This document shows positions 8,462 through 17,010 of a stretch of DNA of 64,000 nucleotides, piece after piece. The stretch covers positions 19,283-83,282 of the forward strand of contig CAZAZQ010000011.1 of assembly GCA_964489705.1 (NCBI GenBank). The letters are read 5' to 3'. The notes beneath the pieces are model-generated. The model was given only the letters and a program-made list of their open reading frames with translations, was not told where the DNA came from and searched no databases. The number at the start of each line of letters is the position of its first letter. Position 1 is the first letter of the stretch. The DNA is from CAZAZQ01 sp964489705 (GTDB lineage: Bacteria; Zixibacteria; MSB-5A5; GN15; FEB-12). The position numbers and the translations under genes are program-made.

Positions 8462-10216
8462 ATGAAGGATCAGATATCAAAAACCCCCGCAAACCAGGAT
8501 CACTCCAAGCGGCTCAGAGACTTCCGAGCTCTATCCAACCGAATACTGGAGCGGGCGGATAGCGGCATTCCGCGAGCACAGTTTCTCAAGGAAGTGTCCA
8601 AGATGCTTATCCAATTCAGTGGGTGCGATGTAGTCAAACTAGTACTGCTTGATCGTGACCGATGCTATCGCTGTGAGTTGAGCCGCCGCATGAACCAACC
8701 TTTCAGGTTTGAAGAGACGCCCCCGGTGAGTGATCAGGGCAGTGATTTCACGTGGAGCTCAGGGAAGAATAGCGCTCTGGAGCAGTTGTGCCGCGATATT
8801 GTGGGCAAGCGCTTCGACTCGTCTTTACCATGGTTCACAGAGAACGGCAGCTTTTGGTCTGGCGATATCACTAGTCTTCCAAGAGCCGGTCTTCTATTCA
8901 CCGACTCAAGCATGGAACTGGGCGTAGGTATTAGCAAGGGTTGCCATTCATTAGCCTTGATTGCTGTGGAGGCCGGTCTTGAACGTATTGGCTTGTTGGA
9001 ACTGGAGAGTGGGGCACAAGACTTCTTCGTTGAGCAAGAGATCGAATTATATGAATTTGTAGCCCAAACCCTTGGTATTGCTCTCACTCATCGTAGAGTG
9101 CAGGAAGCACTGCGGGAAAGGGTCAAAGAACTGACCTGTCTTTACGGCATTGCCAAGCTGGTTGCGCAACCGGAAATCTCTCTTGAGGAAGTACTTCAGA
9201 AAACGGTGGAATTACTCCCGCCTGCCTGGCTTTATCCCGACATCTGCTGCGCCCGAATTGTTTTGGATAAGCGAACTTACCCTACGAGCAATTACAGGAA
9301 ACCTGTCCACAGCATGACAGCCGATCTCGTGGTGGATGGGAGTAAGCGAGGCTTTGTTGAAGTGGGTTATCTTTGGGAAAAGCCGCAGCTTGACGAAGGT
9401 CCCTTCTTGAATGAAGAGCGTAGCCTTATCGATGCTATCGCCCGAGAGACATCGATCATTGTCGAACAGAAGCAAGCCGAAGATGAGAAGTTGAAATTAC
9501 AAGAACAACTGCGTCATGCCGACCGTCTGGCGACAATCGGACAGCTTGGAGCCGGTCTAGCACACGAGTTGAACGAACCGCTAGCTAACATTCTCGGTTT
9601 CGCCCAATTGGCCATCAAGGACCATAGCCTGACCGACCAGACCAGGCAAGATCTAAAAAAAATAGTCTCCGCGGCCTTGCATGCCCGTGAGGTGATAGGG
9701 AAACTCCTTGTATTTGCGAGGGAATCCATCCCGGAGAAAACCAGAGTAAACCTCAATACTTTGATTGATGATGGGCTTCATTTTCTTCGCACCAGATGTG
9801 CCAAGGCTGGAATCGAATTGTCAAGCAACTTGTCTGAGGGGTTGCCGGAGATCACGGCTGACCGTTCACAGTTACTGCAGGTACTGACCAACTTGGTTGT
9901 CAATTCAGTGCAGGCGATGCCTCAGGGCGGTCGCCTGACAATCAGCACTGCCCGCGACAATAGTCACGTGCTGCTAATTGTTGAGGATACCGGTACCGGA
10001 ATGAGCGAGGAGATTATGGAAAAAATCTTCGACCCGTTTTTCACTACCAAGGACATTGACGAAGGAACGGGCTTGGGCTTGTCCGTTGTTCATGGCATCG
10101 TTGTCTCTCACGGAGGAACCATTGAAGTCGAAAGCGAAATCGGTCGGGGCACGAAGTTCACGGTTCGACTACCGGTGGCAGCGACGCCGGGCGAAAAAGG
10201 AATCAGGAATGGCTGA
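8462..10216 (+). CDS. GAF-GAF sensor histidine kinase
   Basis: 584 residues from the ATG at 8462. Two GAF-like sensor domains (about 20-215 and 225-345) precede a coiled linker, a HisKA dimerisation domain with the phospho-acceptor H368 in GLAHELNEP, and a HATPase_c domain with N, G1 (VEDTGTGM), F (IFDPFFTTK) and G2 (GTGLGLSVV) boxes. There are no membrane segments, so it senses a cytoplasmic signal. A TTG frame start at 8423 exists but lies on the -35 hexamer of the promoter, so the ATG at 8462 is preferred despite the absence of a ribosome binding site. The regulator gene overlaps its last 8 bases. Its position upstream of a sigma-54 promoter suggests it controls the redox operon that follows. 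Confidence 0.93.
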   Translation: MKDQISKTPANQDHSKRLRDFRALSNRILERADSGIPRAQFLKEVSKMLIQFSGCDVVKLVLLDRDRCYRCELSRRMNQPFRFEETPPVSDQGSDFTWSSGKNSALEQLCRDIVGKRFDSSLPWFTENGSFWSGDITSLPRAGLLFTDSSMELGVGISKGCHSLALIAVEAGLERIGLLELESGAQDFFVEQEIELYEFVAQTLGIALTHRRVQEALRERVKELTCLYGIAKLVAQPEISLEEVLQKTVELLPPAWLYPDICCARIVLDKRTYPTSNYRKPVHSMTADLVVDGSKRGFVEVGYLWEKPQLDEGPFLNEERSLIDAIARETSIIVEQKQAEDEKLKLQEQLRHADRLATIGQLGAGLAHELNEPLANILGFAQLAIKDHSLTDQTRQDLKKIVSAALHAREVIGKLLVFARESIPEKTRVNLNTLIDDGLHFLRTRCAKAGIELSSNLSEGLPEITADRSQLLQVLTNLVVNSVQAMPQGGRLTISTARDNSHVLLIVEDTGTGMSEEIMEKIFDPFFTTKDIDEGTGLGLSVVHGIVVSHGGTIEVESEIGRGTKFTVRLPVAATPGEKGIRNG

Positions 10217-11555
10217 ATCCGGCAAAAAGGAACGCATACTGATTGTGGATGATGCTCCCGAAACACTGGAGGTACTCCAGAGAAACCTGACCTCAAAAGG
10301 TTACCTAGTGTATACAGCGCCGGGAGTTGATGAAGCACTCAGGGTTCTCGACACGGAAGCAATCGACCTTGTTATAACGGACTACAAAATGCCGCGGGTT
10401 GATGGCCTGGATCTGATCAGACATGTTCGAGAGAACCTCAAAGACGCCGAGGTTATGATGATCACCGGCTACGCTTCGATTGGTGGGGCAGTAGAGGCAG
10501 TAAAGTACGGAGCCGAGGATTATCTAGCCAAACCTTTCACCGATGAGGAGCTGTTCACTGCGGTGGAGCGCGCCCTGGAGAAACTTCATATTCGGCGAGC
10601 TGCACGCGCCCAGTCGGATAAAAAAATCCCGGAGTCGTATGGTATCCTTGGTGAGTCGGAAGCAATGCAAAATGTTTTTCGGGCAATCGGCAAGGCTGCC
10701 GCAACTCCCGCAACGGTTCTCATCACAGGAGAAAGCGGAACCGGCAAGGAGTTAGTCGCTCGAGCCATCCACTACAACAGTCCCCGAGCATCGGCCCCGT
10801 TTGTCCCCGTCAATTGCGGCGGTATTCCTGAGAGTTTGCTGGAAAGTGAGCTGTTCGGGCATGTAAAGGGCGCTTTTACGGGGGCCATTGAAACCCGTGC
10901 CGGGTTTTTCCAAACCGCCGATGGCGGTACCATCTTCCTTGATGAGATCAGTGAAACCAGTTTTGCCATGCAGGTTAAGCTGCTTCGTGTCTTGCAAGAC
11001 AAGGAAGTCTGCATGGTCGGCGACACCCGCACCAGAAAGGTTGACGTGCGTATAGTGGCAGCGACTAATAAAGATCTGCAAAGTCTGGTTAAAAAGGAGC
11101 TCTTCCGCCAGGATCTGTTTTTCCGTCTCAGTGTTATCACCATTGCTGTCCCGCCTCTCAGAGAGAGAGGTAACGATGTCCTGATTCTGGCTCGTCACTT
11201 CGCTCACAAATTCGCCCGCGAAATGGGCAAGCCTACCTTTCGTTTTTCCGATGATGCACTAAATGCCCTCAAAAACTATGACTGGCCCGGCAACGTGAGG
11301 GAACTGGAGAATGTCGTCCAGCGTCTGGTGGTAATGACTGATGGCGACATAGTCGGCATATCTGATCTGCCTTCACCGATGAGGTTTTCTGCCCCACGGC
11401 AAAAAGGACTTCATCGTACGCTGGCCGATGTGGAGATTGATCATATCCATAACGTGTTGGCCAGTGTCAATGGTAACAAGACTCGCGCAGCTGAGATACT
11501 TGGTATTGACCGGAAGACTCTCAGAGAGAAATTGAAAGGGAATAAGACCTCTTAA
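10209..11555 (+). CDS. NtrC-type sigma-54 response regulator (partner of the GAF kinase)
   Basis: 448 residues. A receiver domain comes first (phospho-acceptor D58 in VITDYKMP, acidic pair DD at 14-15). The sigma-54 AAA+ domain follows, with Walker A GESGTGKE and the sigma-54-contacting GAFTGA loop (GHVKGAFTGA). A Fis-type helix-turn-helix closes the protein (NGNKTRAAEILGIDRKTLRE). The start is the ATG at 10209, which overlaps the kinase stop (ATGGCTGA) and has AGGA in front; the frame is open further upstream but without homology. It would activate the sigma-54 promoter at 11774. Confidence 0.95.
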   Translation: MAESGKKERILIVDDAPETLEVLQRNLTSKGYLVYTAPGVDEALRVLDTEAIDLVITDYKMPRVDGLDLIRHVRENLKDAEVMMITGYASIGGAVEAVKYGAEDYLAKPFTDEELFTAVERALEKLHIRRAARAQSDKKIPESYGILGESEAMQNVFRAIGKAAATPATVLITGESGTGKELVARAIHYNSPRASAPFVPVNCGGIPESLLESELFGHVKGAFTGAIETRAGFFQTADGGTIFLDEISETSFAMQVKLLRVLQDKEVCMVGDTRTRKVDVRIVAATNKDLQSLVKKELFRQDLFFRLSVITIAVPPLRERGNDVLILARHFAHKFAREMGKPTFRFSDDALNALKNYDWPGNVRELENVVQRLVVMTDGDIVGISDLPSPMRFSAPRQKGLHRTLADVEIDHIHNVLASVNGNKTRAAEILGIDRKTLREKLKGNKTS

Positions 11556-11672
11556 ATATAACCACTTAAAGACCGGGGAATTACTCTCCAGCGGGGCATA
11601 ACTCCCCGCTCTTACAGCACCGTTAAGAACATAGCAGCATCCAAAAGCCATTAACTTTAAAACATAGTAAAC
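11556..11672. other. Spacer after the regulator gene
   Basis: It contains a GCGGGG/CCCCGC-type inverted repeat near 11594-11611 without a T run, so it is at most a weak termination or processing hairpin. A perfect 12-base palindrome, AAACAGCTGTTT, lies at its right end (11669-11680). No gene is seen. Confidence 0.4.
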
Positions 11673-11723
11673 AGCTGTTTGTGTACTGATCGTATTGCCG
11701 GGCAAGTAGATAGCTGACTGTGT
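11673..11723 (+). promoter_or_regulatory. Candidate upstream activator sites for the NtrC-type regulator
   Basis: Two copies of AGCTGNNTGTGT lie at 11673-11684 and 11712-11723. They are 39 bases apart (close to four helical turns) and 101 and 62 bases upstream of the -24 element. The first overlaps the palindrome AAACAGCTGTTT. A longer 18-base version of the second (AGCTGACTGTGTCCACCG, 11712-11729) recurs at 11971-11988 inside the next gene with one mismatch. Enhancer function is inferred from position and repetition. Confidence 0.5.
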
Positions 11724-11773
11724 CCACCGACCTTCCCGACCGTGGAGATACTCCGCGCCCGGTTTGCATTGAG

Positions 11774-11789
11774 TGGCACACTCGTTGCT
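11774..11789 (+). promoter_or_regulatory. Sigma-54 (-24/-12) promoter of the NuoEF/GltS operon
   Basis: TGGCAC, 5 bases, TTGCT: an exact match to the -24/-12 consensus TGGCAC-N5-TTGCW. It follows directly after a gene for a sigma-54 activator and precedes a five-gene operon. Transcription should start about 12 bases after the -12 element, giving a leader of about 120 bases. Confidence 0.85.
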
Positions 11790-11920
11790 TATGTTGTGAG
11801 TGCTGGTACTAAGAGATTGTTGTTACCGGTGGGATGAGGAATTGGTAGAAGGGAAAAATAGTAAAATAGTTAATGATGAGAACTAGCCAAACGCAAGATT
11901 TACCGACGGAGGGCCCTGCT

Positions 11921-12199
11921 ATGTCAGCAGGAAAATTGTTTGTTGGACTCTGTGTGACCTGTAACAACTCAGCTGACTGTGTCTACCGTAAACGCCGCGG
12001 AACAGATGCAATATACTGCGAAATGTTTGATGATTATGTGCCTCCTAGCTCTAAAGATAGCCCTCCTCTCACTGTGACGACACCTGAAACTGCGGAATCG
12101 GGAGAGCTCAAGGGTCTCTGTGTGAATTGCGCACATCGTGATACCTGTAAGCTCCCCAGGCCAAAAGGTGGCGTCTGGCATTGCGAGGAATACGAATAG
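11921..12199 (+). CDS. Small twin-Cys4 protein at the head of the redox operon
   Basis: 92 residues from the ATG at 11921, which has a GGAGG 8 bases or so upstream. An in-frame ATG 16 codons earlier lacks a ribosome binding site. The protein is two related modules, each GLCVxC-x5-C-x(11-12)-C-E: Cys 11, 14, 20, 33 and a second set near the C-terminus (GLCVNCAHRDTC ... WHCEEYE). A proline/threonine-rich linker joins them. Each Cys4 set could hold Zn or an iron-sulfur cluster. I do not recognise the family. As first gene of the sigma-54 operon it may be an electron-transfer or assembly partner of the complex; that is inference. Confidence 0.75.
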   Translation: MSAGKLFVGLCVTCNNSADCVYRKRRGTDAIYCEMFDDYVPPSSKDSPPLTVTTPETAESGELKGLCVNCAHRDTCKLPRPKGGVWHCEEYE

Positions 12200-12221
12200 C
12201 GTTTGCAGGTGGAAGGGAGAA

Positions 12222-13073
12222 ATGACTACTGAAGAGATATCAGCAATTGTAGAAAAGAACCGCTCCACAAAGGGAGGTATAATCTCGATTCTGGAGCAGA
12301 TACAGGCCAGATACGGCTATCTTCCCCAAGATGCCCTGCGAGCTGTTGCAGAAAAAACCGGTCGCTCGCTGGTTGACATTTACGGTGTTGCAACATTTTA
12401 CAGAGCGTTCAGCCTTAAACCCCGGGGCAAGCACCTGATTTCGGTGTGCTTGGGAACGGCCTGTCACGTTCGGGGCGGGCCGGCTATTGTGGAGGAAGTC
12501 CAACAGCAGTTGGGAATCAAAGCCGGTGGGACAACAGCCGACAATGAGTTCACATTAGAAACGGTCAACTGCTTGGGCGCCTGCGCCCTTGGCCCCGTCG
12601 TTGTTGTGGACGGGCATTACTTCCCCAGTGTTAAGGCTTCGATGGTCAAGGGTATCCTTGAGGAGGCTCGTACTGGTCTTGATAGAATCGACATTGAAAC
12701 TGATCAGCGCGTGTTCCCACTCGAAGTCAGTTGCGCCCGTTGCAACCATAGCTTGATGGACCCGCGGCACGTAATTGATGGGTATCCACCTGTTCGAGTA
12801 ACGGTCTCTTTCGGCAACAAGCACGGCTGGATGATGCTGTCGAGTCTTTATGGAAGCTATGAGGTGTCCTCGGAGTATGAAATACCTCCCGATACCATTG
12901 TCCACATGTTTTGCCCTCACTGCCACGCCGAACTGATCGGCAGTTCAAGGTGCGGCGAGTGTGGCGCGCCGATGGTGCCAATGATTGTCCGCGGAGGCGG
13001 CGTGGTACAGATCTGCTCCCGGCGCGGCTGCAAAGGCCACATGCTGGATTTGGGCGGTGCCACATTAGAGTAA
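12222..13073 (+). CDS. NuoE-like [2Fe-2S] subunit with C-terminal zinc-ribbon extension
   Basis: 283 residues. Residues 1-155 are a NuoE/HndA/HydC thioredoxin-like subunit with all four [2Fe-2S] ligands: C76 and C81 (SVCLGTAC), C117 and C121 (NCLGAC). The remaining 125 residues are an extension not found in NuoE. It has a CxxC pair (CARCNH) and a rubredoxin/zinc-ribbon-like end (CPHC ... CGEC ... CSRRGC). The start at 12222 follows GGAAGGGAGAA. It would pair with the NuoF-like subunit encoded next to pass electrons from NAD(P)H. The extension may be a docking or extra metal site. Confidence 0.92.
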   Translation: MTTEEISAIVEKNRSTKGGIISILEQIQARYGYLPQDALRAVAEKTGRSLVDIYGVATFYRAFSLKPRGKHLISVCLGTACHVRGGPAIVEEVQQQLGIKAGGTTADNEFTLETVNCLGACALGPVVVVDGHYFPSVKASMVKGILEEARTGLDRIDIETDQRVFPLEVSCARCNHSLMDPRHVIDGYPPVRVTVSFGNKHGWMMLSSLYGSYEVSSEYEIPPDTIVHMFCPHCHAELIGSSRCGECGAPMVPMIVRGGGVVQICSRRGCKGHMLDLGGATLE

Positions 13074-13110
13074 CGATTGGTCGCAGTCTGCTATGAGGAG
13101 AGGTCACTAA

Positions 13111-16100
13111 GTGAGGAAATTTTCAACGGTTGAGGAATTCCGCGATTTTCGCCGGCGCATTGTGAGCGAAAGAGAAGCCCAGCAGGACAAACCCACTATA
13201 GTGATTAGCGCCGACACAGGAGGGCAAGCCAGCGGCATCAATGATATTATAAGACTAATCAAACGATACATTTTGGAGAGAAATCTCCAAGAGAGAATCG
13301 CGCTGAGAATTACCGGCTGTCATGGGTTTTGTGAAATGAACCCGTATGTTCTTGTTGAGCCCGGTGGGCATTTCTACCCTAAGCTCAAACCCGAGGATGT
13401 TCCCAGAGTAGTGGAAGCGGCAGTGGGCGGTTTCGTGGATGAAGGTTTGATCTATAAAGATTGGCGCGAGCAAAAGAGTTATCCCTGCCAAGGCGATATT
13501 CCTTTCTTCAAGAAGCAAACTCGTGTCATCTTGGCAGAGAATCAGAAACTGGACCCTATACGAATTCTCAATTATATCGGACAGGGCGGATACGCTGCTG
13601 CAGAAAAAGTCCTAAGTAATCCTGATCCTGAGTGGATCATAAGCGAGATAAAGAAATCCGGGTTGCGGGGTCGCGGAGGCGCTGGATTTCCCACCGGCCA
13701 GAAGTGGGAATTGGCTCGGGCTTCCGGCAACGGACATGAACAAAAGTATGTCATCTGCAATGCCGACGAGGGTGATCCCGGCGCATACATGGACCGTGGT
13801 GTCTTAGAAGGCAACCCTCACGCCATTATCGAGGGAATGCTTATAGCAGGCATTGCCATCGGCGCCACGCAAGGAATCATCTATGTCCGTGCCGAATATC
13901 CGCTGGCCATCAAACATACTCTTATCGCCCTGCGTCAGGCGCGGGACGCTGGCCTTTTGGGAAAGAACATTCTTGGCACCGGTATCGATTTCGATATCGA
14001 TATCGTCCGCGGCGCGGGAGCTTTTGTCTGCGGGGAGGAAACGGCTCTGATTAGGTCCGTCGAGGGATGCATGGGTGAACCTCGCCAGCGGCCGCCGTAT
14101 CCTATTGAAAAAGGTCTCTGGGGCCATCCCACCTGCATCAACAACGTGGAGACATTGGCCAACATACATGTGATAATTGACCGCGGAGGTGAAGAGTATG
14201 CCAAGGTGGGCGTGCCCGGCAATACCGGAACGAAGATATTCTCACTGGTGGGCAAAATCAGAAACACCGGTCTGGTTGAAGTGCCGCTGGGCATGAAGAT
14301 CAGCGAAGTCGTCTATGATATCGGCGGCGGCCCGGTCGGTAAAGCTAAGATCAAAGCAGTCCAGACCGGCGGGCCGTCGGGGGGTTGCATACCGGCCAGC
14401 ATGTTTGATTTACCCATCGACTACGAAAGCCTGGTTCAGGCAGGATCGATGATGGGGTCCGGCGGCATGATCGTCATGGACGAAAACACCTGCATGGTCG
14501 ATGTCGCCAAGTACTTCATGAATTTCCTGAAAGACGAGTCTTGTGGCAAGTGTTTTACATGTCGCAAAGGCACCCAGCGCATGTATGAAATCCTCGACGA
14601 TATTTCAAAGGGTCAGGCAAAGATGGAGGACCTGGACCTGTTGGAAGAACTGGCGCTTGTCGTGAAGGACACCACCATGTGTGGTTTGGGGCAGTCAGCT
14701 CCCAATCCGGTTCTCAGCACCCTGCGTTATTTCAGGAAAGAATACGAGCGACATATCAGGGATAAGAGATGTGACGCCTTCGTTTGTAAGGAGCTGGTAG
14801 GAGCTCCCTGCCAGTCGGCCTGTCCGGTGGGCACGGAGGCCTGGCGTTACGTCGCCCACATCGCGCGGGGGGAGTATGAGGAAGCCTATCGAGTGATCCG
14901 TGAACCGAACCCATTCCCCTCTGTATGCGCCCGGGTCTGTCATCACCCTTGCGAGGAACGATGTCGAGCTGGAACCAGCGGGGGTAGCGCTATCGCTATT
15001 CGCTCCCTCAAACGCTTCATAACCGATCGCTTTGACCCGTTGGCATATAAGCCGCAAAGAGTGGCGTGGACTGATGGCGAGCCTCCCCGGGTGGCGATAA
15101 TCGGCGCTGGCCCCGCCGGACTCACCGCCGCGCACTACCTATCCCTGAAAGGTTGCAAAGTAACCGTTTTTGAAGCCGAGTCGCGGCCGGGCGGCATGCT
15201 TTACTGTGCTATTCCACCATACCGTTTGCCGCGTGACATCATTGAGAAGGAAATAAACTCCCTTCTGGATGAGAACATCACGCTCAAATGCAACACCGCA
15301 CTTGGCCGTGACATAACCATTGACGGCTTGTTTGAAGACGGTTACAAGGCGGTCTTTCTGGCCTTAGGGGCGCACAAGAGCCGGCCGCTCCAACTCGAAA
15401 ACGAGGATGTCCCCGGTATCTATCCTTCAATCGAATTTCTAAAGGCCTTCAATATGAGGGGTGAGCAGCTTGCCAGAGGGCGGGTCGGTGTCATTGGCGG
15501 CGGTAACTCGGCCATTGACGCCGCTCGCACGGCTCTGCGCCAGAAGGATGTCGATAGCGTCACTATTCTCTACCGGCGGACACGTGACGAAATGCCGGCC
15601 TTTGCTGAAGAGATTGAAGCCGCGGACCAGGAAGGAATTAGTATCCAAACATTAGTTACTCCCACGAAGGTGATTACCACCAACGGGCGCCTTTCAGGTC
15701 TTGAGTGTGTCCGTAACGAACTTGGTGACATTGACTCCAGTGGACGGCGACGTCCTGTTCCCTTGAAAGGAACCGAGCATGTAATTGAACTTGATACGTT
15801 GATTATAGCTATAAGTGAGGATCCCGAAATTGACGCCATTTCACCTACCCATGAGAGCGGTATTGAGATAACCAAGTCCAACACCATCCAAGTTGACTCG
15901 ACAACGCTTATGACCAACCGACCGGGCGTTTTCGCCGGTGGTGATGTTATAACCGGCCCGAACACGGTCATTGAGGCTATCGCCGATGGGAAAAAAGCAG
16001 CAATTATGATTGAGCGTTTCCTGCGAAACGAGGAGCTGATACCGCCTTCTGAGCCGCGGCTGCCGCGGGTGTACATCGAGCCGGTTCAGACAGGCGAGGA

Positions 16101-16308
16101 AGATGTGCAGCAGGATGAACGTGCTGAAGCACCCCGCGCCCCGGCAGAATGGCGCAAGCGCAATTTCGCGGAGGTAGAGGTGTCATTCTCTGTTGAGGAA
16201 GCTACCCGTGAGGCCTGCCGGTGCCTACGATGCGATCTGGAATTCACCAAACCAAAAGAGATTGAGACCGGAACAGAACCCCACACTGTTGTAGTCGGAG
16301 AAAAATGA
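13111..16308 (+). CDS. NuoF-like NADH/FMN subunit fused to a GltD/NfnB-type FAD oxidoreductase
   Basis: 1065 residues, GTG start with GAGGAGAGG upstream. Order: a degenerate N-terminal thioredoxin-like domain (1-120) keeping only CHGFC of its [2Fe-2S] ligands; the NuoF FMN/NADH core (about 140-450; GLRGRGGAGFPTG, NADEGDPGAYMDR, GEETALI); an SLBB region; the [4Fe-4S] site C478, C481, C484 plus a later Cys (TTMCGLG); a cysteine-rich GltD-type [4Fe-4S] linker from about 555; and two dinucleotide folds (VAIIGAGPAGL near 661, VGVIGGGNSAIDAAR near 791) as in the glutamate synthase small subunit and NfnB. NuoF alone is about 430-600 residues. Such a fusion could join an NADH site to a second nucleotide/FAD site. 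The next gene overlaps as ATGA. Confidence 0.93.
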   Translation: MRKFSTVEEFRDFRRRIVSEREAQQDKPTIVISADTGGQASGINDIIRLIKRYILERNLQERIALRITGCHGFCEMNPYVLVEPGGHFYPKLKPEDVPRVVEAAVGGFVDEGLIYKDWREQKSYPCQGDIPFFKKQTRVILAENQKLDPIRILNYIGQGGYAAAEKVLSNPDPEWIISEIKKSGLRGRGGAGFPTGQKWELARASGNGHEQKYVICNADEGDPGAYMDRGVLEGNPHAIIEGMLIAGIAIGATQGIIYVRAEYPLAIKHTLIALRQARDAGLLGKNILGTGIDFDIDIVRGAGAFVCGEETALIRSVEGCMGEPRQRPPYPIEKGLWGHPTCINNVETLANIHVIIDRGGEEYAKVGVPGNTGTKIFSLVGKIRNTGLVEVPLGMKISEVVYDIGGGPVGKAKIKAVQTGGPSGGCIPASMFDLPIDYESLVQAGSMMGSGGMIVMDENTCMVDVAKYFMNFLKDESCGKCFTCRKGTQRMYEILDDISKGQAKMEDLDLLEELALVVKDTTMCGLGQSAPNPVLSTLRYFRKEYERHIRDKRCDAFVCKELVGAPCQSACPVGTEAWRYVAHIARGEYEEAYRVIREPNPFPSVCARVCHHPCEERCRAGTSGGSAIAIRSLKRFITDRFDPLAYKPQRVAWTDGEPPRVAIIGAGPAGLTAAHYLSLKGCKVTVFEAESRPGGMLYCAIPPYRLPRDIIEKEINSLLDENITLKCNTALGRDITIDGLFEDGYKAVFLALGAHKSRPLQLENEDVPGIYPSIEFLKAFNMRGEQLARGRVGVIGGGNSAIDAARTALRQKDVDSVTILYRRTRDEMPAFAEEIEAADQEGISIQTLVTPTKVITTNGRLSGLECVRNELGDIDSSGRRRPVPLKGTEHVIELDTLIIAISEDPEIDAISPTHESGIEITKSNTIQVDSTTLMTNRPGVFAGGDVITGPNTVIEAIADGKKAAIMIERFLRNEELIPPSEPRLPRVYIEPVQTGEEDVQQDERAEAPRAPAEWRKRNFAEVEVSFSVEEATREACRCLRCDLEFTKPKEIETGTEPHTVVVGEK

Positions 16309-16988
16309 ACATGGTAACACTCTACATAAATGGCTTGAAAGTATCAGTGGAAAAGGGTACGACTTTGCTCGAGGCGGCCCAGTTCGTCGGATTTCCCATC
16401 CCCACCCTGTGCCACATGGAAGGGCTTTCGCCGTACGGTGCCTGCCGACTGTGCGTCGTGGAGATTGGTGAAGGCCCGAAAGCTAAGCTGGTCTCCTCAT
16501 GTACCTACCCGGCTGAGGAGGGACTCAAGGTTCGCACGGCTTCGGAACGTGTGGTCAAAGCCCGCAAGATGGTTCTGGAGCTGCTGCTGGCTTCCTGTCC
16601 TCAGTCCAAAACAATCCAGGACCTGGCCGCAGCACATGACGTTCGGCAGCAACGGTTCCGGCAGGAGTACGAAGACTGCATCCTGTGCGGGCTGTGTGTG
16701 CGAATGTGCGAAGAGCAGATGATGGCCAAGGCTATCGGTTTCCGCGGCCGCGGTCAGAGCAGGAGCATCGGCACCCCGTTCGATATCAAATCGGAGGTCT
16801 GCCGCCTGTGCGGAGGGTGCATGTATGTTTGCCCGGCCTGCTCTCTCAGATGCACTTATACCGAACCGGAGAAAGCCATCTGTGGCGGCTGCGCCAATTT
16901 GAGTCCGCCCTGCCTCGAAAAAGAGAAATTTGATGATATGATGTGTTACATGGAGCCCTGTGTGGCGTGTGAAATAAAAAAAGATTGA
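16305..16988 (+). CDS. HoxU/NuoG-N-like ferredoxin subunit
   Basis: 227 residues. The N-terminal plant-type [2Fe-2S] domain has C36, C47, C50 and C66 (GACRLC). A NuoG-type helical stretch and bacterial ferredoxin motifs follow (CILCGLCVRMC, CRLCGGCMYVCPAC), then a C-terminal tail with six more cysteines. It matches the diaphorase subunit HoxU or the iron-sulfur half of NuoG/HydA, but has no hydrogenase (H-cluster) domain. It is the likely electron wire between the NuoEF module and the FMN protein encoded next. Start overlaps the previous stop (ATGA); an ATG two codons later is also possible. Confidence 0.92.
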   Translation: MNMVTLYINGLKVSVEKGTTLLEAAQFVGFPIPTLCHMEGLSPYGACRLCVVEIGEGPKAKLVSSCTYPAEEGLKVRTASERVVKARKMVLELLLASCPQSKTIQDLAAAHDVRQQRFRQEYEDCILCGLCVRMCEEQMMAKAIGFRGRGQSRSIGTPFDIKSEVCRLCGGCMYVCPACSLRCTYTEPEKAICGGCANLSPPCLEKEKFDDMMCYMEPCVACEIKKD

Positions 16989-17010
16989 GACTGGCAACGG
17001 AGGAAAAACA

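Noticed and set aside
16305..16988. [FeFe] hydrogenase subunit
   Set aside because: Only the [2Fe-2S] and ferredoxin part is present; there is no H-cluster domain and no hydrogenase gene in the operon.
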